Assembly: GCF_002837185.1 (NCBI RefSeq)
Contig: NZ_KZ477985.1
Span: 1-64,000, forward strand
Direction: 5' to 3'
DNA from: Pseudomonas fluorescens
Lineage (GTDB): Bacteria; Pseudomonadota; Gammaproteobacteria; Pseudomonadales; Pseudomonadaceae
DNA: 64,000 bases
Shown here: one piece after another, positions 17,290 through 23,745 of the stretch
Layout of the letters: every line of letters starts with the position of its first letter
Numbering within the stretch: position 1 is the first letter of the stretch
Translations under genes and position numbers: made by a program
Notes under the pieces: generated by a model
Seen by the model: the letters and a program-made list of their open reading frames with translations, nothing else
Told to the model about the DNA's origin: nothing
The model's database searches: none

Positions 17290-18585
17290 ATGCACATGAC
17301 TGCCACCGCTTCTTCACAGGCGCAGCGTTTTTCCCGCTCCGACTACAAAACCCTGGGCTTGGCCGCCCTCGGTGGCGCCCTGGAAATCTACGACTTCATT
17401 ATCTTCGTGTTCTTTGCGCTGACCCTCAGCCAACTGTTCTTCCCCCCGCAAATGCCCGAGTGGCTGCGCCTGCTGCAAAGCTTCGGCATCTTCGTCACCG
17501 GCTACCTCGCCCGCCCGCTGGGTGGCATCCTGATGGCGCACTTTGCCGACCACTTGGGGCGCAAGCGCGTGTTCAGCTTGAGCATCCTGATGATGGCCTT
17601 GCCCTGCCTGCTGATCGGAGTCATGCCGACCTACGCGCAAATCGGCTACTTCGCACCGCTGATCCTGCTGGCGCTGCGCGTGTTGCAAGGCGCCGCGGTG
17701 GGCGGTGAAGTGCCCAGCGCCTGGACCTTCGTCGCCGAGCATGCCCCGCGCAGTCATCGTGGGTATGCCTTGGGGTTCCTGCAGGCCGGCCTGACCTTCG
17801 GTTACTTGCTCGGCGCGCTCACGGCCACGTTGCTTGCACAGGTCTTCACCCCGGCCGAGATTCTCGACTATGCCTGGCGTTTCCCCTTCCTGCTCGGCGG
17901 CGTGTTTGGCGTGATCGGCGTATGGCTGCGCCGCTGGCTCAACGAAACCCCGGTATTCCTCGAAATGCAGGCCCGCCGCCAAGCTGCCGCCGAACTGCCG
18001 CTGCGCACCGTGTTGCGCGACCATCGCGCCGTGTTGCTGCCGGCGATGATCCTTACGTGCGTGCTGACGTCGGCGGTGGTGGTGCTGGTGGTCATCACTC
18101 CGACCATGATGCAGAAAACCTTCGGCATGAGCCCCAGCCACACCTTTGCCTTGAGCGCGCTGGGGATTGTGTTTCTCAACATCGGTTGCGTATTGGCCGG
18201 CCTGCTGGTGGACCGCATCGGCGCCTGGCGCGCGGTGCTGGTCTACAGCCTGCTGCTGCCGGTGGGGGTGTTTATCCTGTATGCCAGCCTGATCAGCGGC
18301 GGGGTCTGGCTGGGCGCCGCGTATGCCGTGGCCGGCTTGAGCTGCGGGGTGGTGGGCGCGGTGCCGTCGGTGATGGTCGGGCTGTTTCCGGCGCCGGTGC
18401 GGGTGTCGGGGATTTCCTTCACCTACAACATTGCCTACGCGCTGTGGGCGAGTACCACACCGCTGCTGCTGATTGCGTTAATGCCCGCCAGTCCGTGGAT
18501 TTGCGTGGGGTATTGCGGGGTGATGGGGGCGGTGGGCGTGGCGAGTGTGGCGCTGTTCGGCAAGCGCCACACCTTGGCTGGCTGA
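17290..18585 (+). CDS. MFS transporter, metabolite:proton symporter (MHS) family (431 aa)
   Basis: Secondary transporter of the inner membrane with twelve predicted segments. The signature loop after segment 2 ('HFADHLGRKRVF') and the N-terminal 'GALEIYDFIIFVFFA' are typical of MHS members such as ProP, ShiA and KgtP, which import organic acids or osmolytes with protons. The substrate is not evident. A second in-frame ATG at 17296 is possible, and neither start has a strong Shine-Dalgarno sequence. Confidence 0.85.
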   Translation: MHMTATASSQAQRFSRSDYKTLGLAALGGALEIYDFIIFVFFALTLSQLFFPPQMPEWLRLLQSFGIFVTGYLARPLGGILMAHFADHLGRKRVFSLSILMMALPCLLIGVMPTYAQIGYFAPLILLALRVLQGAAVGGEVPSAWTFVAEHAPRSHRGYALGFLQAGLTFGYLLGALTATLLAQVFTPAEILDYAWRFPFLLGGVFGVIGVWLRRWLNETPVFLEMQARRQAAAELPLRTVLRDHRAVLLPAMILTCVLTSAVVVLVVITPTMMQKTFGMSPSHTFALSALGIVFLNIGCVLAGLLVDRIGAWRAVLVYSLLLPVGVFILYASLISGGVWLGAAYAVAGLSCGVVGAVPSVMVGLFPAPVRVSGISFTYNIAYALWASTTPLLLIALMPASPWICVGYCGVMGAVGVASVALFGKRHTLAG

Positions 18586-18615
18586 GGCTCAGGTCAGGAC
18601 GATGATCGTGATTCA

Positions 18616-18706
18616 TGTGGGAGGGGGGTTGCCCCCGATAGCGGTGTGTCAGCCAGCCTGTCTGTCGCTGATACACCGCCATCGGGGGCAAGCCCCCTCC
18701 CACATT
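18616..18706. repeat. REPIN
   Basis: Inverted pair of REP cores just after the MHS transporter gene. It forms the left edge of the tandem duplication 18616-19981. The left arm has one variant base (GGGGGGTTGCC). Confidence 0.88.
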
Positions 18707-18721
18707 GGTTTTGTGGTGTTT

Positions 18722-18958
18722 TCAGGTTCGTGGCAGGCATTCGATGGTGCGGTTTATCACCGTTTTGGCCATTTCCAGCAAGTGCCAGGCGGCATGGATT
18801 CTTGCGCGGTCGTGGGGTTGCAGGTGATCGCAACAGTCCCACACCGTGGCCGATGCGCTGTTGATCAGATGGGAAATGTAAAGTTGAGCGTCTTCGAAGC
18901 TGAGTTCTTCATTGACGACGAGGCAATCCATGGGCGGATCGGGCAGTGGTTTGGTCAT
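18722..18958 (-). CDS. Small conserved Pseudomonas protein, duplicate 1 (78 aa)
   Basis: Short soluble protein beginning MTKPLPDPPMD. It is probably one of the small Pseudomonas families annotated as DUF3077 or DUF6124; I am not sure which. It has no signal peptide or membrane segment, and the C-terminal two-thirds is helical in character (Ala/Leu/His-rich). ATG 18958 has AGGAG 7 nt upstream, and that Shine-Dalgarno lies inside a box complementary to the C4-like RNA in its own leader, so translation is probably under antisense control. It differs from duplicate 2 by one residue (Pro4 versus Ala4). Confidence 0.75.
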   Translation of the reverse strand: MTKPLPDPPMDCLVVNEELSFEDAQLYISHLINSASATVWDCCDHLQPHDRARIHAAWHLLEMAKTVINRTIECLPRT

Positions 18959-18965
18959 GGTGTAA

Positions 18966-19005
18966 CTCCTGATTAAGTCGGAAGCCGGCCCAGTCGCGAC
19001 TAAAC
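18966..19005 (-). promoter_or_regulatory. Downstream target boxes of C4-like RNA 1, overlapping the ribosome binding site
   Basis: Read on the minus strand, TTTAGTCG (from 19004) and TAATCAGGA are complementary to the central segment of the leader (19029-19050). The second box runs into the Shine-Dalgarno AGGAG of the 78-aa gene, so pairing would hide the ribosome binding site. Confidence 0.7.
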
Positions 19006-19010
19006 GAAGG

Positions 19011-19090
19011 GTGGCGGCTGTACGCAGGTTAGTCGACCGGCTAATCAGGAAAATCCGGCGCACCCGAGGGTGCCCTGCGCACAGCCACCA
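19011..19090 (-). ncRNA. C4-type antisense RNA, copy 1
   Basis: About 80 nt resembling the C4 antisense RNA motif first known from phages P1 and P7. On the minus strand a long-range helix (GTGGCTGTGCGCAGG with CCTGCGTACAGCCGCCAC) closes the element. Inside are a GC hairpin with the tetraloop region GCACCCTCGGGTGC and a single-stranded segment holding CCTGATTAG and CGACTAACC. Those two boxes are complementary to both an upstream pair (19115-19141) and a downstream pair (18966-19005). The naming is by recall of the C4 design; a covariance-model search would settle it. Confidence 0.72.
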
Positions 19091-19114
19091 TAAAACCTCA
19101 TGGAGGACCATGCG

Positions 19115-19141
19115 CCTGATTAGAGTCCGGGCGACTAAACC
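19115..19141 (-). promoter_or_regulatory. Upstream complementary boxes of C4-like RNA 1
   Basis: On the minus strand GGTTTAGTCG and CTAATCAGG are the upstream partner of the central C4 segment, matching it over 7-9 bp each. This upstream copy may act as the competing partner that frees the ribosome binding site. Confidence 0.65.
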
Positions 19142-19144
19142 CGA

Positions 19145-19161
19145 TCACTGAATTTCAGTGA
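19145..19161. promoter_or_regulatory. Perfect palindrome upstream of leader 1
   Basis: TCACTGAATTTCAGTGA has perfect 8-bp arms around one central base. The same palindrome precedes leader 2 (19824-19840), at the same distance from the upstream boxes. It could be an operator; the loop is too small for a stable RNA hairpin of full length. Confidence 0.5.
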
Positions 19162-19302
19162 CGGACCGAAGACTAGCCATCGATTCCAACAGGCACAAGG
19201 CGGCGGGGATTGTCTCGGAAACGTCCTGCAATTTAAAGGGACACAGCTTGCTGGCCCTTTACAAACCATGACCAGATGCCAGCAACGCCACCTTATCTGA
19301 AC

Positions 19303-19391
19303 TGTGGGAGGGGGCTTGCTCCCAATAGTGGTGTGTCAGCCAGCCTGTCTGTCGCTGATACACCGCTATCGGGGGCAAGCCCCCTCCCACA
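19303..19391. repeat. REPIN between the two duplicated units
   Basis: Inverted pair of REP cores. The left arm is decayed (GGGGGCTTGCTCCCAATAG) and the right arm intact. It matches the REPIN at 18616 over the spacer as well, as expected from the duplication. Confidence 0.88.
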
Positions 19392-19408
19392 TTGGTTTTG
19401 TAGTGTTT

Positions 19409-19645
19409 TCAAGTTCGTGGCAGGCATTCGATGGTGCGGTTTATCACGGTCTTGGCCATCTCCAGCAAGTGCCAGGCGGCATGGATTCTTGCGCGGTCGT
19501 GGGGTTGCAGGTGATCGCAACAGTCCCACACCGTGGCCGATGCGCTGTTGATCAGATGGGAAATGTAAAGTTGAGCGTCTTCGAAGCTGAGTTCTTCATT
19601 GACGACGAGGCAATCCATGGGCGGATCGGGCAGTGCTTTGGTCAT
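19409..19645 (-). CDS. Small conserved Pseudomonas protein, duplicate 2 (78 aa)
   Basis: Identical to the 78-aa protein at 18722-18958 except Ala4. ATG 19645 is preceded by the same AGGAG, here embedded in a different box sequence (TTCAATAGGAG). The near identity of the coding regions against the strongly divergent leaders means that the two copies probably escape each other's RNA control. Function unknown; the duplication preserves an open frame in both. Confidence 0.75.
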   Translation of the reverse strand: MTKALPDPPMDCLVVNEELSFEDAQLYISHLINSASATVWDCCDHLQPHDRARIHAAWHLLEMAKTVINRTIECLPRT

Positions 19646-19651
19646 GGTGTA

Positions 19652-19692
19652 ACTCCTATTGAACAAGGGAGCGACCACCAACGCTGCTAAAC
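19652..19692 (-). promoter_or_regulatory. Downstream target boxes of C4-like RNA 2, overlapping the ribosome binding site
   Basis: On the minus strand GTTTAGCAG and TCAATAGGA are complementary to the central segment of leader 2 (19714-19736). The second box includes the Shine-Dalgarno AGGAG of duplicate 2. Confidence 0.7.
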
Positions 19693-19696
19693 GTGA

Positions 19697-19774
19697 GGTG
19701 GCAGCTGTACGCGGGTTAGCAGACCGGTCAATAGGAAAACCAGCGCACCCGAAGGTGCCCCACGTACAGCCGCC
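19697..19774 (-). ncRNA. C4-type antisense RNA, copy 2
   Basis: Same architecture as copy 1. The closing helix is GGCGGCTGTACG with CGTACAGCTGCC, there is a GCACCTTCGGGTGC hairpin, and a central segment carries CCTATTGA and CTGCTAACC. Relative to copy 1 the box sequences have changed (CTAATCAGG to TCAATAGG, TTAGTCG to TTAGCAG), and the central complements have changed to match. This preserves pairing with both the upstream and downstream boxes. Confidence 0.72.
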
Positions 19775-19795
19775 ATAATGCGGTGACAACGTGTG

Positions 19796-19820
19796 CCTAT
19801 TGAACTCAGGCTGCTAAACC
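19796..19820 (-). promoter_or_regulatory. Upstream complementary boxes of C4-like RNA 2
   Basis: On the minus strand GGTTTAGCAG and TTCAATAGG pair with the central segment of copy 2. Their position and spacing match the upstream boxes of copy 1. Confidence 0.65.
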
Positions 19821-19823
19821 CGA

Positions 19824-19840
19824 TCACTGAATTTCAGTGA
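19824..19840. promoter_or_regulatory. Perfect palindrome upstream of leader 2
   Basis: Identical to the palindrome at 19145-19161 and at the same place relative to the leader. Its conservation next to a diverged leader suggests a shared DNA-level control site. Confidence 0.5.
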
Positions 19841-19982
19841 CGGGTCGAAGACTAGCCATCGATTCCAACAGGCACAAGGCGGCGGGGATTGTCTCGGAAA
19901 CGTCCTGCAATTTAAAGGGACACGGCTTGCTGGCCCTTTACAAACCATGACGAAATGCCAGCAACGCCACCTTATCCAAAAG

Positions 19983-20070
19983 GTGGGAGGGGGCTTGCCC
20001 CCGATGAGGCCGTGTCAGTAACGCATCCGAAACTGACCCACCGCTATCGGGGGCAAGCCCCCTCCCACAT
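19983..20070. repeat. REPIN closing the tandem array
   Basis: Inverted pair of intact REP cores with a spacer different from the two preceding REPINs. It lies between the duplicated units and the AraC-type regulator gene. Confidence 0.88.
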
Positions 20071-20092
20071 TGAATGCATTTCAGGTCTTGAG

Positions 20093-20902
20093 TCAGCGTC
20101 CGAGCATTTTCACCCAGCGCGACGGCGGCATGCCGTAGGTGCTGCGAAACTGCCGGGTCATGTGGCTCTGGTCGGTGAAGCCCGCGCTCATCGCCGCATC
20201 CACCAAGGGCTCGCCCTGGGCCAATAATTGGCGCACCAGGTCCAGCCGGCGCATGGTCAGGTAGCGGTAGGGGCTGGTGCCGAACAGCAAGCGGAAATCC
20301 CGCGACAGCGCCCAGCGGTCGCGCCCGGCGTGATCAGCGATTTCATCCAGGGTGAGGCTGCGGCCCAGGGCGCTGTGGATAAATTCCCGGGCGCGCTCGG
20401 CGGCGATGTAATCAAAGGATTTGCGGCTTGTGATGACGCCGGACGCAGCGCTGAGCGTATGGGCCAGGTCGAACATGGCGTCCTGCTCCTGCATCGGGTC
20501 GATCGGGCAGTCCAGGCTTTGCAGCAATACCTCGCTGGCGCGGTGCAGCCGCGGGTCGGTGGACACGCCGCCGGGTATGAAGGGCAGCGGCTTGCCGCCG
20601 AGGATCTGCTGGATCAGCGCCGGTTCTACATAGATCATCCGGTACTTGAAACCCTCATCGCTGCCCGCGCGGCCGTCATGGATTTCATCGGGGTGAATCA
20701 CCATGGTGGTGCCGGGCAAACTGTGAGTCATGCCGCCGCGATAGTGGAAACTCTGCACACCGAACAGCGTGCGCCCGATGGCGTAGGTGTCATGGCGATG
20801 AGGGTCGAACGCAAAGCCGGCAAAGTAGGCTTCGATACGGTCCAGGCCACTGGCGTGCGGGGCGCGGTGCAGCCAGTCCAGCGTGTGGGTAGGGTTGCCC
20901 AT
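20093..20902 (-). CDS. AraC-family transcriptional regulator (269 aa)
   Basis: DNA-binding regulator. The N-terminal cupin-like sensing domain ('FDPHRHDTYAIG', 'TTMVIHPDEIHDG') is followed by a C-terminal double helix-turn-helix of about 100 residues ('LTLDEIADHAGRDRWALSRDFRLLFGTSPYRYL' and 'DAAMSAGFTDQSHMTRQF'). It is divergent from a LysE-family exporter gene 137 bp away and probably controls it. The start is taken at ATG 20902; a GTG 30 bp upstream is possible. Confidence 0.88.
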   Translation of the reverse strand: MGNPTHTLDWLHRAPHASGLDRIEAYFAGFAFDPHRHDTYAIGRTLFGVQSFHYRGGMTHSLPGTTMVIHPDEIHDGRAGSDEGFKYRMIYVEPALIQQILGGKPLPFIPGGVSTDPRLHRASEVLLQSLDCPIDPMQEQDAMFDLAHTLSAASGVITSRKSFDYIAAERAREFIHSALGRSLTLDEIADHAGRDRWALSRDFRLLFGTSPYRYLTMRRLDLVRQLLAQGEPLVDAAMSAGFTDQSHMTRQFRSTYGMPPSRWVKMLGR

Positions 20903-21039
20903 GGTGACTGTCACAAAAGGAGGTGGAAACACGTTAGCCGAGTCTGCGCCCCTTGTCTGCCGGGGTCTTGTACGATTGTGCAGTTGTTCGGCCAGGCCTA
21001 TGATCCAGGCTGCGTATTGCCTTGAAGGAGCTGGCCGCG

Positions 21040-21678
21040 ATGGAACTGTTCAACCCCGCTTATGTGGCGCCGCTGGTCTCGTTGGCCCTGCTGTGGACGG
21101 TGGCCGTGGTCACGCCCGGGCCCAACTTCTTCAACACCGCCCAATTGGCCGCCAGTTGTTCGCGCCGACATGGTGTAGTGGCCTCGGCGGGCGTGGCCAC
21201 CGGTACGATCCTGTGGGGGTTGGCGGGTGGGCTGGGGATCAAGTCGCTGTTTACGGCCGCGCCTATGTTGTACCTGGCGTTCAAGATCATCGGTGGCTGC
21301 TATTTGATTTATCTGGGGCTGAAACTGTTCAAGCGCTCGGCAACCAGCATGGGCCAGACTCCATTGCCGGATGCGGCGCGGCGCTCGCTGTTTTCCGCCT
21401 GGCGTCTGGGGCTGTTGGGTAACCTGTCCAACCCCAAGGCGGCGCTGTTCGTCGCCACTATCTTCGCATCCACCATGCCGCCGTCGCCTTCGCCGGTGTT
21501 GCTGACGTTGGCGGTGATCGTCATGGCGACCTTGTCGTTCAGTTGGTACACCAGTGTGGCGCTGCTGTTTTCCAGTGAACGCATGGCCACTCTTTACAGC
21601 CGTTCGCGTAAATGGCTCGATCGTTTTGCCGGGGGATGCTACGTCTTGTTCGGTTCACATCTGATCGCGAATCGCTGA
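21040..21678 (+). CDS. LysE/RhtB-family amino-acid exporter (212 aa)
   Basis: Inner-membrane exporter for amino acids or derivatives. Five to six hydrophobic segments are present, with the family motif 'VTPGPNFFNTAQLAASCSRRHGVVASAGVATG' split across the first loop (GPN...G...G). The start at 21040 has AAGGAG nine bases upstream; the frame extends a few codons further to a TTG. The divergent AraC-type gene suggests ligand-dependent expression. Confidence 0.87.
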   Translation: MELFNPAYVAPLVSLALLWTVAVVTPGPNFFNTAQLAASCSRRHGVVASAGVATGTILWGLAGGLGIKSLFTAAPMLYLAFKIIGGCYLIYLGLKLFKRSATSMGQTPLPDAARRSLFSAWRLGLLGNLSNPKAALFVATIFASTMPPSPSPVLLTLAVIVMATLSFSWYTSVALLFSSERMATLYSRSRKWLDRFAGGCYVLFGSHLIANR

Positions 21679-21700
21679 CCGTCCGTTACACGGCTTAAAT

Positions 21701-21731
21701 GGGTGGTGAGGGAGCAAGCGCCCTCCCACCC
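21701..21731. repeat. Degenerate single REP palindrome
   Basis: A hairpin resembling a decayed REP core (GTGAGGGAGCAAGCGCCCTCCCAC) lies between the convergent exporter and transpeptidase genes. It may also act as a weak transcription barrier. Confidence 0.55.
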
Positions 21732-21739
21732 AGGTTGAA

Positions 21740-23569
21740 TCAGTCGCCCAGTGCTTCGCCTTCGCGCCGCGGGTCCGCACCCCCGCTCAATGACACCTTG
21801 CCCTGGGCATCACGCGTGCGAACGATCGCCTGGACGCCGCTGGTCATGTCGATTTCGCTCAGTTCGTGACCTCTACTCTTCAAGGCCTGCTTCACGCCCG
21901 GGCTGAACAGCCCGGCTTCCAACTCGGTTGCGCCATTGCGGCTGCCGAAGTTCGGCAGGCTGATAGCGGCCTGCGGGTCGAGTTTCCAGTCCAGCATCGC
22001 GACCAGTGTTTTGCTCACGTATTCAATGATCTGCGAGCCGCCCGGCGAACCCACGGTGGCCAGCAACTCACCGCTCTGACGGTCGAATACCAGGGTCGGC
22101 GCCATGGCCGAGCGCGGGCGTTTGCCGGGTTGTACGCGGTTGGCGACGGGTTGGCCGTTTTCTTCGGGGATGAACGAGAAATCGGTCATCTGATTATTGA
22201 GCAAAAAGCCCTGGACCATGACGTGGGAGCCGAACGCCGCCTCGACCGAGGTGGTCATCGATACGGCGCCGCCCTGATCATCCACGGCCACCACTTGCGA
22301 GGTGGAAATGCGCAGTGGCGAGCGGTCCGGCGCGTAGGCCACCTGAAGGCCTGCCGGTTGACCCGGCTTGGCGATGCCCATGCTGCGCTCACCGATCAGT
22401 GCGGCGCGCCGGGCCAGGTAATCTGGTGCAACGAGACCGGCAACCGGCACCGGCGTGAAGTCCGCATCAGCCACGTATAGCGCTCGGTCGGCGAACGCCA
22501 GGCGCCCGGCTTCGGCGATCAGATGCACGGCTTCGGGCGTGGGTTCAAGCCCGGCCGGCGAGGGACTCTTGAGCGGCGTCATCGGCGCGATGGCCAGGCG
22601 CGGATCGCGCGTTTGCAGCGCCTGCAATGTGCCGAGGATTTGCGCAACAGCGATCCCACCCGACGACGGCGGCGGCATGCCGCAGACTTTCCACTGCTTG
22701 TAGTCGGTACACAACGGCGTGCGCTCCTTGGCGGCGTAGCCCTGAAGGTCCGCTTGGGTCAAGCTGCCGGCATTGCGATTGCCCTGCACCTTGCGTGCGA
22801 TTTCATCGGCAATCGGGCCGTGATACAGCGCGTCCGGCCCCTCCTTGGCGATACGCTTGAACACCGTCGCCAGCGCCGGGTTCTTCAACAGCGCGCCAGT
22901 GGCTTTTGGCGAACCATCGGTATTCAGAAAGTAAGTGGCCATGTCCGGCGATTGCGCGATAAAGCGGTCTGCGGCAATCAAGCTGTGCAGGCGTGGGGAG
23001 ATTGCGAAACCCTGTTCGGACAACCGGATCGCCGGTTCGAACAGCTGGGCCCACGGCAGGTGGCCATTCTTTTTATGCGCCATTTCCAGTGCCCGCAATA
23101 CCCCCGGCGTGCCCACCGAACGCCCGCCGATCTGCGCATCGGTAAACGCCATGGGCGTACCGTCGGCCTTCAGGAACAACCGCTCTGTCGCCCCGGCTGG
23201 GGCGGTTTCCCGGCCGTCATAGGCGTGCACGTTTTCGCCGTCCCACAGCATGATGAATGCGCCGCCGCCGATGCCGGACGATTGCGGTTCCACCAGCGTC
23301 AGCACCGCTTGCATGGCGATCGCCGCATCGATTGCCGAACCGCCCTGGCGCAACATTTCGCGTCCGGCTTGGGCAGCCAGTGGGTTGGCAGCGGCAGCCA
23401 TATGGCGGGCTGCGTGACGAGTGGCGAGGTCGGTGCGATAGCCCGACCCCAGCTCCGGTGCGGGTGGTTGTTCATTGACCGTGGTGTGGCAGCCGGCAAG
23501 GGCGAGCGTGATGGCAACGGTTGATAGTTGACGGCGGGAAATAAAAAGCACGCGTTGAACTCCGTTCAT
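21740..23569 (-). CDS. ggt: Gamma-glutamyltransferase, lipoprotein-like N-terminus (609 aa)
   Basis: Periplasmic enzyme that cleaves glutathione and other gamma-glutamyl compounds. The precursor self-cleaves before a threonine that becomes the nucleophile; 'GGAVSMTTSVEAAFG' carries that Thr. The 'GIGGGAFIMLWDG' motif is in the large-subunit half and 'GSPGGSQIIEYV' in the small. The N-terminus has a signal ending LALAGC, a probable lipobox. I place the start at ATG 23569; an upstream in-frame TTG adds ten codons. Neither has an ideal ribosome binding site. Confidence 0.92.
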   Translation of the reverse strand: MNGVQRVLFISRRQLSTVAITLALAGCHTTVNEQPPAPELGSGYRTDLATRHAARHMAAAANPLAAQAGREMLRQGGSAIDAAIAMQAVLTLVEPQSSGIGGGAFIMLWDGENVHAYDGRETAPAGATERLFLKADGTPMAFTDAQIGGRSVGTPGVLRALEMAHKKNGHLPWAQLFEPAIRLSEQGFAISPRLHSLIAADRFIAQSPDMATYFLNTDGSPKATGALLKNPALATVFKRIAKEGPDALYHGPIADEIARKVQGNRNAGSLTQADLQGYAAKERTPLCTDYKQWKVCGMPPPSSGGIAVAQILGTLQALQTRDPRLAIAPMTPLKSPSPAGLEPTPEAVHLIAEAGRLAFADRALYVADADFTPVPVAGLVAPDYLARRAALIGERSMGIAKPGQPAGLQVAYAPDRSPLRISTSQVVAVDDQGGAVSMTTSVEAAFGSHVMVQGFLLNNQMTDFSFIPEENGQPVANRVQPGKRPRSAMAPTLVFDRQSGELLATVGSPGGSQIIEYVSKTLVAMLDWKLDPQAAISLPNFGSRNGATELEAGLFSPGVKQALKSRGHELSEIDMTSGVQAIVRTRDAQGKVSLSGGADPRREGEALGD

Positions 23570-23683
23570 TTTGAGAATGACCTGATCTTCCTGTCGCAAG
23601 ACTTTAGCGCAGCAGAGAGGGGGATGGTCCGGATTGATTGGTTTTTTCCGGTCGGGCCCGCCGGGCTGGGTTTGCGTAATGCT

Positions 23684-23712
23684 GGAACCAAACCGAGGAA
23701 AATACTCACTCG
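23684..23712 (+). promoter_or_regulatory. hrp box (HrpL/RspL promoter) for the AvrE-family effector gene
   Basis: GGAACC, 16 bases, then TCACTCG. This matches the GGAACC-N16-CCACNNA consensus perfectly in the -35 element and partly in the -10 element, 34 bp before the effector start codon. Confidence 0.7.
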
Positions 23713-23745
23713 GTAACTGGTATTTATCTATTTCTGGAGCCTGCT

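Larger units (their letters stand above)
18616..19982. repeat. Tandem duplication of a roughly 0.68-kb unit (REPIN + 78-aa gene + C4 leader)
   Basis: Unit 1 is about 18616-19302 and unit 2 about 19303-19982; a third REPIN closes the array. The REPIN, the coding sequence and about 150 bp upstream of the leader are nearly identical, for example the shared text around 19175-19255 and 19855-19935. The leader between the start codon and that upstream block (18967-19140 versus 19654-19818) has diverged strongly. Confidence 0.9.

Noticed and set aside
18616..20070. CRISPR-like appearance of repeated GTGGGAGGGGGCTTGCC blocks
   Set aside because: The repeats are REP palindromes in inverted pairs with irregular spacing and no cas genes; not a CRISPR array.
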